A stretch of DNA of 64,000 bases, taken from Roseiarcus sp963807735. Its GTDB lineage: Bacteria; Pseudomonadota; Alphaproteobacteria; Rhizobiales; Beijerinckiaceae. Position numbers and translations under genes: made by a program. Positions 20,814 to 29,554 of this stretch are shown piece after piece; positions within the stretch are counted from its first letter, which is position 1; the number at the start of each line of letters is the position of its first letter. The notes beneath the pieces are model-generated. The model made no database searches, was not told where the DNA came from, and saw nothing but the letters and a program-made list of their open reading frames with translations. The stretch lies in NCBI GenBank assembly GCA_963807735.1, contig CAWEDI010000053.1, positions 52,468 through 116,467 of the forward strand. Direction: 5' to 3'.

Positions 20814-22931
20814 ATGGCGCGACCGATCCAGGTGGCGGTGATCGGCGGCGGCTGCGCGGCGATGACGGCGGCCTTCGAGCTGACCCGGCCGGAACATGGC
20901 GGACGTTACGCCGTCACGGTCTATCAAGTCGGCTGGCGGCTCGGCGGCAAGGGCGCCTCGGGCCGCGGCCCCGAGGGCCGCATCGAGGAGCACGGGCTGC
21001 ACATCTGGCTCGGCTTCTACGAGAACGCGTTCCGGCTGATGCGCGAGACCTATGCCGAGCTGGCGCGCGACCCGTCGTCCCCGATGGCGACGTGGCGCGA
21101 CGCGTTCTTCCCTGATCCCCATGTCGGCGTCGCCGACCGCTCGCGCGCCGGACACTGGGGCGAGTGGATGGCGCTGTTCCCGCCGGCGCCGGGCCTGCCC
21201 GGCGATCCGATCGGTCCGAACAGCCCGTTCACGCTGACCAACTATGTCGCGCGCGCCGTGGCGCTGCTGCGGGCGCTGCTGTTCACGGCGCGCACCCGCG
21301 ACAAGAGCGGGCTTTCCGCCGAGGCCGGCGTCGCCGCCGAGGGCGTGCAGGGTCTCGTCGAGCGGGCGTCGCGGCTGTTGAGCGCCGGCGCGCTGTCGGC
21401 GGCGGCGGGCGTCAGCGAGGCGCTGGCGGTGCTGACGGTGGCGTTCCGCGCCGTGCCGCTGTTTCCGGAGGCGCTGCTGCGCCGTGTCGTCGACGATCTC
21501 GCGGTCGCCGTGCGCCGCCAACTCGTGCAGTTCGTCGATCTCGACCCGAACCTGCGCCGCAAATGGGACGTCATCGACCTGGTGCTGGCGTTTCTCGTCG
21601 GCGTCGTGCGTTTCGGGCTGTTGAGCGACCCGCGCGGCTTGAGCGCGATCGACCAGTATGACTGCCGCGAGTTCCTGCGGCTCAACGGCGCCTCGGAGCA
21701 TGCGCTCGAGTCCGGCTTCGTCCGGGCGCTTTACGACCTCGCGCTCGCTTATGAGGACGGCGATCCCGAGAAGCCGGGGCTCGCGGCGGGGCAGGGCCTG
21801 CGCGGCGCCATGCGGATGTTCTTCACCTACCGTGGCGCGTTTTTCTGGAAGATGCGCGCCGGCATGGGCGACTGCGTGTTCGCGCCGCTGTACGAGGTGT
21901 TGCGACGGCGCGGCGTGCGGTTCGAATTCTTTCATCGCCTCGAAAACATCAAGCTGCCGGAACGGCTCGGCCCCGGCGAGCGGCCTTATGTCGCAGCGCT
22001 CGAATTCGACGTGCAGGCGGAAATCGCCGGCGGCGGCGAGTACCGGCCGCTCGTCGACGTCAAAGGCCTCCCGTGCTGGCCGTCGGCGCCGGATTTCAGC
22101 CAGTTGGTCGGGGACGTGGAAGGCCAGCGGTTCGAGTCGCACTGGGATCGCCGCCGCGTCGGCGCCAAAACGCTGCGCGTGACAGAGGATTTCGATTTCG
22201 TCGTGCTGGGGATTGGCGTCGGCGCGATCCCGTTCGTCGCCAGGGAAATCCTCGCCCGCGACGCGCGCTGGCGGGGGATGGTCGAGAACGTCAAGACGGT
22301 CGCCACCCAGGCGTTCCAAATTTGGCTCGATAAGGACGCCGCCGAACTCGGCTGGACCGACCCGCCGATCACGCTCGCCGGCTTCACCAAGCCGTTCGAC
22401 ACCTGGGCCGACATGACGCATGTGATCGCCGCCGAAAACTGGCGCGTCGCGCCGAAATCGGTCGGCTATTTCTGCAACGTGCTCGCGGATCGCGGCCCGT
22501 GGCCGGGGCCGGAGCATCCCGAGCACGAAGCGGCGCTGCGCGGGGCGGTGCGCGATAACGCCGTGACGTTTCTTAAGCGCCATATCCACGAGCTATGGCC
22601 GAACGCCGCGACGCCGGGCGGCTTCCGCTTCGATTGGCTCGCGGTTCCAGTCGAAACGCCGCTCGTCGGCGAGGCGCGCTTCGCCGCGCAATATTGGACC
22701 GCCAACATCAACCCGAGCGATCGTTACGTGCTGATGCTGCCGGGCAGCTTCGCCCACCGCATCTCGCCGCTCGACAATACCTACGACAACCTGACGCTCG
22801 CCGGCGATTGGACCGACTGCGGCTACAACGCCGGCTGCGTCGAGGCGGCGGTGATGTCCGGCCGGCTCGTCGCCCACGCGCTGAGCGGCGTCCCGGCGCT
22901 GGAGGACATCGTCGGCTACGACCACCCCTAG
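20814..22931 (+). CDS. FAD-dependent desaturase/oxidoreductase (phytoene-desaturase-like fold)
   Basis: 705 residues. N-terminal dinucleotide fold with VAVIGGGCAAMTAAFEL, then WRLGGKGASGR and EHGLHIWLGFYENAF, motifs of the carotenoid desaturase/squalene dehydroxylase superfamily; the C-terminal FAD motif is NLTLAGDWTDCGYNAGCVEAA (key residues Ala-Gly-Asp-Trp). A central ~200-residue insertion lengthens it beyond the usual ~500. Substrate is unknown; a prenyl-chain compound is suggested by the polyprenyl synthase two genes on. Likely membrane-associated rather than integral. Confidence 0.8.
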   Translation: MARPIQVAVIGGGCAAMTAAFELTRPEHGGRYAVTVYQVGWRLGGKGASGRGPEGRIEEHGLHIWLGFYENAFRLMRETYAELARDPSSPMATWRDAFFPDPHVGVADRSRAGHWGEWMALFPPAPGLPGDPIGPNSPFTLTNYVARAVALLRALLFTARTRDKSGLSAEAGVAAEGVQGLVERASRLLSAGALSAAAGVSEALAVLTVAFRAVPLFPEALLRRVVDDLAVAVRRQLVQFVDLDPNLRRKWDVIDLVLAFLVGVVRFGLLSDPRGLSAIDQYDCREFLRLNGASEHALESGFVRALYDLALAYEDGDPEKPGLAAGQGLRGAMRMFFTYRGAFFWKMRAGMGDCVFAPLYEVLRRRGVRFEFFHRLENIKLPERLGPGERPYVAALEFDVQAEIAGGGEYRPLVDVKGLPCWPSAPDFSQLVGDVEGQRFESHWDRRRVGAKTLRVTEDFDFVVLGIGVGAIPFVAREILARDARWRGMVENVKTVATQAFQIWLDKDAAELGWTDPPITLAGFTKPFDTWADMTHVIAAENWRVAPKSVGYFCNVLADRGPWPGPEHPEHEAALRGAVRDNAVTFLKRHIHELWPNAATPGGFRFDWLAVPVETPLVGEARFAAQYWTANINPSDRYVLMLPGSFAHRISPLDNTYDNLTLAGDWTDCGYNAGCVEAAVMSGRLVAHALSGVPALEDIVGYDHP

Positions 22932-23045
22932 CCACGCGCACATTTTCGCAATCTAGCTGTCGCGTTGACGCTAGGTCTATGTCATGTTCACGCGGTTGCG
23001 CCGTGCATTTTCTAGACTTGCGTGACGGGGGGCTTGCGGGAATTC
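22932..23045 (+). promoter_or_regulatory. Intergenic region with repeat of the cluster promoter element
   Basis: GCGTTGACGC at 22972-22981 (TTGACG at 22975-22980), followed directly by TAGG, matches the element at 17501. It lies about 70 bp before the next start, suggesting a second transcription unit with shared control. Inference from repetition only. Confidence 0.35.
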
Positions 23046-23708
23046 ATGAGCAACGACGCCGAGCGCCTGCATCGCCAGGACCCCGCGCGGGACGGGCCGA
23101 TCCGCGATTTCCCCCATTATGCGCGCAATCATGGCCTCAGCGGCCGCGCGCCGGCCGCCGACGATCCGATCGCGCACGGCGTCAAGCTCGGCTATTCCGT
23201 GCTCGACGAGCAGATGCGCCAGGGCCAGCGGCTCGCCGAGCGGCTCAGCGGCGGCGCGCGCAACGGGACGATGGACGTCGGCGCCTTGGTTGAGCGCGCG
23301 CTCAACATCTATCGCGACATTGGCGCGCTGGCCTTCGCCGCGACCGAGGCGCTGGCGCGCAGCCCGACGCTCGGCGCCGGCCGCGCGGTCCCCGCAACGC
23401 CTGAACCCGCCGCGCCGGTCGCCGGCGCCGCGATCGCGCTGGAGATCCGATCGTCCCGCCGCGTCGGCGTGAAACTCGACACGCGGCCGGAGACGCGCGG
23501 GCGCGCGCTGCAAGTCGGCCCGCTGCACGCGATCGGAGTCGCGACGCCGATCGCGACCGTCGGCTTCGAGGCTGAGCCGCAAAACCGCGAGCCGAGATTG
23601 CGTCTGGAGATCGCCGACGATCAACCGCCCGGCGTCTACAACGCCGTCGTGGTTGACGCCGCGAGCGGCGAGGCTTGCGGAACGCTGACTGTTCGCATCC
23701 CCGGTTGA
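23046..23708 (+). CDS. Unknown protein of the isoprenoid-type cluster
   Basis: 220 residues from ATG 23046 (an in-frame GTG at 23022 would add 8). No signal peptide or membrane helix. The N-terminal half is helical (HGVKLGYSVLDEQMRQGQRLAERL ... ALNIYRDIGALAFAATEALA; key feature an amphipathic, phasin-like helix pair), the C-terminal half is beta-rich and ends with DQPPGVYNAVVVDAASGEACG, resembling a small immunoglobulin-like or ligand-binding sandwich. Not recognised. It leads the unit ending with the aminotransferase; prenyl synthase begins 19 bp later. Confidence 0.7.
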   Translation: MSNDAERLHRQDPARDGPIRDFPHYARNHGLSGRAPAADDPIAHGVKLGYSVLDEQMRQGQRLAERLSGGARNGTMDVGALVERALNIYRDIGALAFAATEALARSPTLGAGRAVPATPEPAAPVAGAAIALEIRSSRRVGVKLDTRPETRGRALQVGPLHAIGVATPIATVGFEAEPQNREPRLRLEIADDQPPGVYNAVVVDAASGEACGTLTVRIPG

Positions 23709-23727
23709 GCGAACGGGCGACCGGCGG

Positions 23728-24762
23728 ATGACAGCACAAGCCGCCGGCGCGTTGGTTCGCGAGACGCTTGAAGAATACGGCGCGCTGGTGCGCGCGCGGC
23801 TCGCCGACTATCTCCCGAAGGGCGAGCCGGCCCGCTACCTCTATGACCTGTTGCCCGACTATCCCGGTCGTGGCGGCAAGATGATGCGGCCGAGCCTCTG
23901 CCTCGCCGCCGCTCGCGCCTTCGGCGCTTCGCTGGAATCCGCGCTGCTGACGGCGGTTTCGATCGAGCTTCTGCACAATGCGCTGCTGATCCATGACGAC
24001 ATCGAGGACGAAAGCGAGGAGCGGCGCGGCCGCCCCGCGCTCAACGCGCTCCACGGCGTCGCGATGGCGCTCAATGTCGGCGACGCGCTGGCGCTGGCGA
24101 GCCTGCGTCCGCTGATCGAGAACATCGCGCGGCTCGGGCCGCGTCTGGCGGCCACGGTGTTCGCCGAAACCGAGCGCATGGCGTGGGAGACGGTCGAAGG
24201 GCAGGCCCTGGAGCTGGGTTGGCGACGCGACAATTCCGAACACGTCGACGACGCCGATTATCTGACGATGGTGATGAAGAAGACCTGCTGGTTGGCGACG
24301 ATCCATCCGTTGCGGGTCGGCGCGTTGATCGGCGCGCGCGGCGCGGCCGATCTCGACGCGCTGCTGCGGCTCGGCTTCTTCCTCGGCGCGGCGTTCCAGA
24401 TTCAGGACGACGTTCTCAATCTGGAGCCCGACGCCACCTACGGCAAGGAGATCGACGGCGATCTCTACGAAGGCAAGCGCACGCTGATGCTGATCCACGT
24501 CGCGCGCTGCGCCGAACCTTGCGAGCGGCGGCGGCTCGGCGCCTTCCTGTCGAAGCCGCGCTTGGCGCGCGAGGCGTGCGAAGTCGCCTGGATTCGGGGT
24601 CTCATGCGCGATCACGGCTCGATCAATTACGCGCGCGGGATCGCCCACAGCCTGGCCGGCGCGGCGCTGCACGAGCACGAAGCGGCGTTTGGCGCTCTGC
24701 CGGATAGCCGCGACAAGCGTTTCATCGCCGCGGTGGCGAGTTGGATATTTCGACGCGATTGA
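23728..24762 (+). CDS. Polyprenyl diphosphate synthase (trans-isoprenyl type)
   Basis: Condenses isopentenyl diphosphate with an allylic diphosphate. 344 residues with both Asp-rich motifs: the first in LLIHDDIEDESEERRGRP, the second in FQIQDDVLNLE, plus GGKMMRPSLCL for the diphosphate-binding Arg. The residues just before the first motif (IELLHNALLIHDD) are small to medium, so product length (C15-C20 or longer) cannot be read reliably. Not clustered with carotenoid or hopanoid genes; instead it sits between an unknown protein and the tandem decarboxylase-like protein. Confidence 0.92.
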   Translation: MTAQAAGALVRETLEEYGALVRARLADYLPKGEPARYLYDLLPDYPGRGGKMMRPSLCLAAARAFGASLESALLTAVSIELLHNALLIHDDIEDESEERRGRPALNALHGVAMALNVGDALALASLRPLIENIARLGPRLAATVFAETERMAWETVEGQALELGWRRDNSEHVDDADYLTMVMKKTCWLATIHPLRVGALIGARGAADLDALLRLGFFLGAAFQIQDDVLNLEPDATYGKEIDGDLYEGKRTLMLIHVARCAEPCERRRLGAFLSKPRLAREACEVAWIRGLMRDHGSINYARGIAHSLAGAALHEHEAAFGALPDSRDKRFIAAVASWIFRRD

Positions 24763-24778
24763 TTGGACGGAAGCGGAC

Positions 24779-27700
24779 ATGGGGCGCATCGTCAAGCCGA
24801 AATACGTCGACCCCATCGTGATTGGCGGCGGCGAGCAACTGACCTTCCGGCCGCCGCTGCTGTTTCGCGAGGTGAGCGCGCGCGTGTTTCCGCTGAAGGC
24901 CAATATCGCAAGGCTCGCCGAGTTCTGCGACCAATATCTGAACCTCAACATCCCCGACGAGATTGTCCATTTCACCCCGGCGTTGCCGTACGTCTATTTC
25001 ATGGCGCTCAACTACGGCGGCATGTCGGCGACCACGCTCGACGCGCAGCGGATGGGCTGGGTGGCGCAACACGAGGCGTTCTTCCTGGTGCCGCTGCAAC
25101 GCTGGCGGCGCGAGCACGGCAAGCTGGTGTTTCAGGGTTGGACTGGCGTCACGCCGTTCATTTTTGTTGACGATCCGCTGTCGATGATGACCGGCCGCGA
25201 GGTCTACGGCTGGCCGAAGACGCAGGCGTGGATCGAAGCCGACCGGCCGGTCTGGACCACGCACCCGCGCGCGCCGACGCGGCTGTTCACGATGAGCGTC
25301 GATCTGTTCCATCAAGTCTACGCCGGCGAGCGCGAGCCGCCGCGCACGCTGGTGACGATCGACCGCGACGTCGCCGCGTCTTACGCGGAATATCCGCTCA
25401 ACTACAAATGCCCGTGGTCGATCACCTCGGCGCTCCCCAATATGTACGCCGCCTCGCTCTCGTTGATGGAGGAGGCGGCGGACCTGCTCTCCAACCTGCG
25501 TTTGCGCGGCTTCCCGGATTTCCGCACCTCGGACTCGCTCGTCGAGATGGCGCGCGAGAGTTTGGCGCTCTACGGCCACATGCTCGCCGGCCTGTCGCCG
25601 TTTCCGCAGCCGGACTGGCTCGATGCGCCGCTCTCCGGCACCAATGCGCGCGCGATGCTCGTTGAGGATCTGCCGCGATATTTCACCTCGACGATCAACC
25701 TCAAACAGTTCCGCGACGCCGAGCGGCCTGAACTCGCCTGCTACTCCGCGCTGGTCGAGTCGGCGATGGGCGTCGATCGGCTCAACCAGATCGGCATGCT
25801 CGGCGATTGGGACTTGCTGCGCGGCGACAGGTCCGGCGGCTATTCGATCACCATTTCCCGCTATCGCGCGCAGCCGATCATCGAGACGCTCGGCCTTGAA
25901 GTCCCCAACCTCTACGAAACGGCGCGCGAGGGCGACGTCGTCACGCTCAGGCCGTCGTTTCCGTTCTGGATGGACGTCGATCTCGTCTATGGCGCGGGCG
26001 ACGTCATCTGCTCGCGCTCCCCGCGTCTGCAAGACGGCGAATGGATCGAGGAGACGCAGGCCACCGGCGCGGCGGGCGCAGTGCGGCACGGCCGCAAGAA
26101 GGGAACTCAGCACCGTCACAGCGCCCGCCGCGACGGCTATTCCACCGCGCTCGGCGCGGCGACGCTGCCGATCTTCGGCCCCATGCACTTTCCGGATCTG
26201 ACCGTGCAGGTCTATCCGCTGCTCGCCGACCGCGGCAAGCTGCAAGCGCTCGTCGACGCTTGCTGGAACCGCCTGTTCGACGGCCATTCTGCGGCGAAGC
26301 TGCGGCTGGAGCTCGCCGGCGCCTATGTCTATCTGACGACGGCGACCGTCGGCGAAACCTATGGCAAGATGTGGTCGGAGACCGAGAACATTGGTTGGTG
26401 GGCGGAGCGCGAGGTGGTCTTCGCCATTCCGGTGCGCTGGTACAGCAACGACAAGTTGATGGGGCTCGCGATGATTGAGCCGCTGGTGTTCGCCAACAAG
26501 CCGCGGGCGGTGGTGACGGATCGCGAGGTCAATGGTCGCAACGCGTTCATGGCGCTGATCGAGAGCCCGCCGGACGTATGGGCCTCGCCCGGCGGTCCGG
26601 CTGCGCCGCGCCGGTTGACGCGGGTGGCGACGGAATCCTTCGTTGAACTCGGCTTCGGGCTCGAATCGCGAATGCAGACGCTGATCGAGATCGACGAGGC
26701 GGCGCCGCTGCCGGAGGGCGATCTCGAAGCGTGGCAGGGCGTCGCCGACCATTGGGGCCGGGACATCGTCGACGACCTCAAGCGTAAGTCGCGCCTGACG
26801 CGCGAGCAGGCGAGCGAGATCGCGGCGGGGCAGGCGCTGGCGCTGGAAATCCTGGCGCGCGGCGCGCCGCTCAACCGATTGCTGCTCAAACAATATCGCG
26901 ACGCCGCCGATTTCGATCGCGCCTGCTATCAGGCGGTGGTGCATACGCAGCGTCGCATCAACCGCGTGCATGCGATCCGCGAGATCGAGCGGCCGCCGCA
27001 TGTCGCGCTGCACCGGCTCGCCAATTATCCGATCGTCGAGACGCTGGGGCTGAAGATCAAACACACGCGCCCCGGCCGGGCGGTCGTCGATTATCTGGAG
27101 CCGGTGCGTCCGTTCTGGATGCGCGTCGGCGTCACCGAGGACCTCGGCCGCGTCGTCGCTTTGGTTGATCCGCACCTGGCGCCGGACACGGCCGGCGACC
27201 CCCCGCGCCATTGGTCCGCCGCGCCGCCGCCGGCGCATGCGCCGCTCCGTCACCCGACGGCGACGGCGCCGCGCTATTTCGACGGCGCCGGCGCCGCGAC
27301 GATCGGCGCCCGGCTGCCCGAGGCGTTGCGCGAGGGCGATCGCCGTCATCTCGCCGACAAGGTGCAGCTTCTTTCGCGCCGGCTGTTCTCGAAGGAACTG
27401 CACGCCTTACGCAGCGGGCTCGGTGAGCTTCCCGACGAGGCGAGGAAAGCGGCCGTCGCCGGTCTGCCAGGCGAGTTCACCGGCCCCGACGTGGGCCCGC
27501 CGCCCGGCGCGTTCGCGGCTTTTCTCGACGCGCAGCCGCTCGATCGCCTTGCCGAACTCGCCGACGCGCTGAGGGCCAAGCTCCCCGGTTGGCGGCCGCC
27601 GGCGGCGCGGCGCGCGCGCGCCGCGGAGCTGGAGCGGCTGGCCGGGCTCGCGCTGTCGATGGAGAGGCTCAGCGACGACGAGCGGGACGCCGCGCTGACC

Positions 27701-28510
27701 CGTCTTGGCGATTCCGCAATGCGGGAGCGCTGCGAAAGCCTGATGCGGATATTCGCAGCACCGGCTCGCGACTCCGACGAGGGTTTCCGCGGCGCGACTG
27801 CGCGGAGCTTGTACGAGATCGGCGTCGCGTTGCGGCGCGCGCTGGGCGGGCAAGCCCCGCCGCCGCCGGACGCGGACCTCGCCGCGCCGGAACGCGGCGG
27901 TCGCTCTGGTTTGATCGACCTCGCCAAGCGCATCGAACAATGGATCGTGCAGCCGCCAGATTGGACGCAAGGGGTCTCGCAAGCCGTGGAGCAGGCGCTG
28001 AACCGACTGCGCACCAAACGCTTCGTCGCCGAATATGATTTCGACGCGACGCGCCTCGGCTGGCTCGAAGCCACGCTCGATCCCGGCGCCTGGGAGGCCG
28101 CGCGAGCGCTCGCTCACGTGGCCGAAAGCGGCACGTTCCCCGAAGCGCAGCGCCGCGCGGACTCCGTGCAAGGCGCGTTCAATCCAACCGCCGCGCTCGC
28201 GCTGTTCACGGACGCGTTCGCGGCCGCCGTCGAGGATTGGTGCGAGCCGGCGCGCTGGCTGCGCATGACCCGTGGCGAGGCGAGGCAAGCCGTCTTGCAG
28301 CTTGCCGATTTGCAACTGGTGTTCGAGGCGATCCTTGATGATCGCTGGGAAGCGGAGGGTCCACCGCGCGCCGGCCCGCGTGCGAGGATTCCCGCCTCGT
28401 GCGTTGGCCCGTTCGGCGAACCGGGACAAGACTGGGCGTCGCTACGCGGCCTCGCGCGGACGCCAGGGCCGGGCGGGCCGGAGTTCGTCGTCGCCACTGA
28501 TCTCCTGTGA
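24779..28510 (+). CDS. Tandem acetoacetate-decarboxylase-like protein with long C-terminal extension
   Basis: 1243 residues, start set by a GGAAGCGG site; an in-frame ATG 90 bp upstream overlaps the previous gene and is rejected. Two acetoacetate-decarboxylase-superfamily units are visible by internal repetition: LKQFRDAERPELACY / LKQYRDAADFDRACY, PIIETLGLEV / PIVETLGLKI, SFPFWMDVDLV / VRPFWMRVGVT. The Schiff-base Lys of the family is seen in unit 1 (REVYGWPKTQ, Lys147) but not in unit 2, which has REVNGRNAF at residues 582-590. The last ~410 residues are helical, Ala/Arg-rich and unrecognised. ADC relatives decarboxylate, dehydrate or cyclise beta-keto acids; substrate unknown. The stop overlaps the next GTG. 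Confidence 0.8.
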   Translation: MGRIVKPKYVDPIVIGGGEQLTFRPPLLFREVSARVFPLKANIARLAEFCDQYLNLNIPDEIVHFTPALPYVYFMALNYGGMSATTLDAQRMGWVAQHEAFFLVPLQRWRREHGKLVFQGWTGVTPFIFVDDPLSMMTGREVYGWPKTQAWIEADRPVWTTHPRAPTRLFTMSVDLFHQVYAGEREPPRTLVTIDRDVAASYAEYPLNYKCPWSITSALPNMYAASLSLMEEAADLLSNLRLRGFPDFRTSDSLVEMARESLALYGHMLAGLSPFPQPDWLDAPLSGTNARAMLVEDLPRYFTSTINLKQFRDAERPELACYSALVESAMGVDRLNQIGMLGDWDLLRGDRSGGYSITISRYRAQPIIETLGLEVPNLYETAREGDVVTLRPSFPFWMDVDLVYGAGDVICSRSPRLQDGEWIEETQATGAAGAVRHGRKKGTQHRHSARRDGYSTALGAATLPIFGPMHFPDLTVQVYPLLADRGKLQALVDACWNRLFDGHSAAKLRLELAGAYVYLTTATVGETYGKMWSETENIGWWAEREVVFAIPVRWYSNDKLMGLAMIEPLVFANKPRAVVTDREVNGRNAFMALIESPPDVWASPGGPAAPRRLTRVATESFVELGFGLESRMQTLIEIDEAAPLPEGDLEAWQGVADHWGRDIVDDLKRKSRLTREQASEIAAGQALALEILARGAPLNRLLLKQYRDAADFDRACYQAVVHTQRRINRVHAIREIERPPHVALHRLANYPIVETLGLKIKHTRPGRAVVDYLEPVRPFWMRVGVTEDLGRVVALVDPHLAPDTAGDPPRHWSAAPPPAHAPLRHPTATAPRYFDGAGAATIGARLPEALREGDRRHLADKVQLLSRRLFSKELHALRSGLGELPDEARKAAVAGLPGEFTGPDVGPPPGAFAAFLDAQPLDRLAELADALRAKLPGWRPPAARRARAAELERLAGLALSMERLSDDERDAALTRLGDSAMRERCESLMRIFAAPARDSDEGFRGATARSLYEIGVALRRALGGQAPPPPDADLAAPERGGRSGLIDLAKRIEQWIVQPPDWTQGVSQAVEQALNRLRTKRFVAEYDFDATRLGWLEATLDPGAWEAARALAHVAESGTFPEAQRRADSVQGAFNPTAALALFTDAFAAAVEDWCEPARWLRMTRGEARQAVLQLADLQLVFEAILDDRWEAEGPPRAGPRARIPASCVGPFGEPGQDWASLRGLARTPGPGGPEFVVATDLL

Positions 28511-29554
28511 GCGGCGGCTTGGTGATCTACGGGGCGACCGGCTACACCGGCCGCCTGCTCACCGCCCGCGCCCGCGAACGCGGCCTCGACGCCGTGCTCG
28601 CCGGCCGCAGTCGCGAAAGGCTGGCGGCGCTGGGGCCGCGAGCCGCCGTCGCCGTGGTCGACGATCCCGCAGCCTTACGTGCCGCCTTCGCCGGCGCCGG
28701 GGTCGTCGTCAACGCCGCGGGGCCTTTTCATCTGACGGCGCGGCCGGTGTTGCAGGCCTGTCTCGACGTCGGCGCGCATTACCTCAACGTCGGCGGCGAG
28801 GGGCCGGTGTTCGAGGCGCTGAACGGCTACAACGACGCGGCGCGGCATGCGAAAATCCTTGTCATGCCGGGCGCCGGCTTCGTGGTGGCGGCGTCGGATT
28901 GCTTGGCCGCGCATGTCGCGGCGCGTCTCCCCAACGCCCGATCGCTATGGCTCGGCTTCTCCCGCGCCGACCCGATCTCGCGCGGCAGCCTCGGGTCGAT
29001 GCTCGACCTCGCCGACAGCCGCGTGACGATCCGGCGCGGCGGCCGGCTGGTCGCCATTCCCGCAGGAAGCCGCGCGCGCGAGTTCGACTTCGGCGCCGGC
29101 GCCTCTTCGGCGATGGTCGCCCCCTGGCCGGACCCGTTCTCTGCCTGTCTCACCACGGGCATTCCCAACATCGAGGCTTATCTCGAAGCCGATTCGCTGA
29201 CCCGTTCGACCTATCGCGCGGCGTCCCTGTTCGCCCCGGCGCTGAAGCTCGCGCCCGCCCGGCGCACCGTCGACGCCATGACGAGCGGCTGGCCCGAGGG
29301 GCCATCCGAGGCGGAGCGCGAGTTCGACGCCCAAGGTGATCGTCGCCGAGGCGGAGGATGTCGACGGCCGTCGGGCCGCGGCGCGACTGTTCACGCCGAA
29401 CGTCTACACGTTCACCCGCGACTGCGTCATCGCCATCGCCGAACGGGTGCTGGGCGGCGAGGCTCGGCCGGGCTTTTGGACGCCGGCCGGGCATTTTGGG
29501 CCGGATTTCATCTTGCGTCTCCCCGGTGTGCGGCGCGAGGAGGTTTCCGTATGA
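28507..29554 (+). pseudogene. Saccharopine-dehydrogenase-like reductase, frameshifted
   Basis: NAD(P)-binding reductase/enoyl-reductase-like protein. From GTG 28507 (GTGA overlap with the gene before) the Rossmann motif VIYGATGYTGRLLTARA and LNVGGEGPVF are clear. Near 29330-29336 the frame is lost: in the original frame EREFDA runs on as Arg/Gly-rich nonsense, whereas frame +1 gives KVIVAEAEDVDGRRAAARLF and a family-like end (FWTPAGHFGPDFIL) stopping at 29552-29554. One extra C in a GCCC run explains it; repaired length ~348 residues. Unrepaired, the ORF reads through in frame into the aminotransferase, creating a false fusion. Confidence 0.82.

Noticed and set aside
24689..24778. Upstream extension of the ADC-like gene
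   Set aside because: Overlaps the end of the polyprenyl synthase; the later ATG has a GGAAGCGG site.
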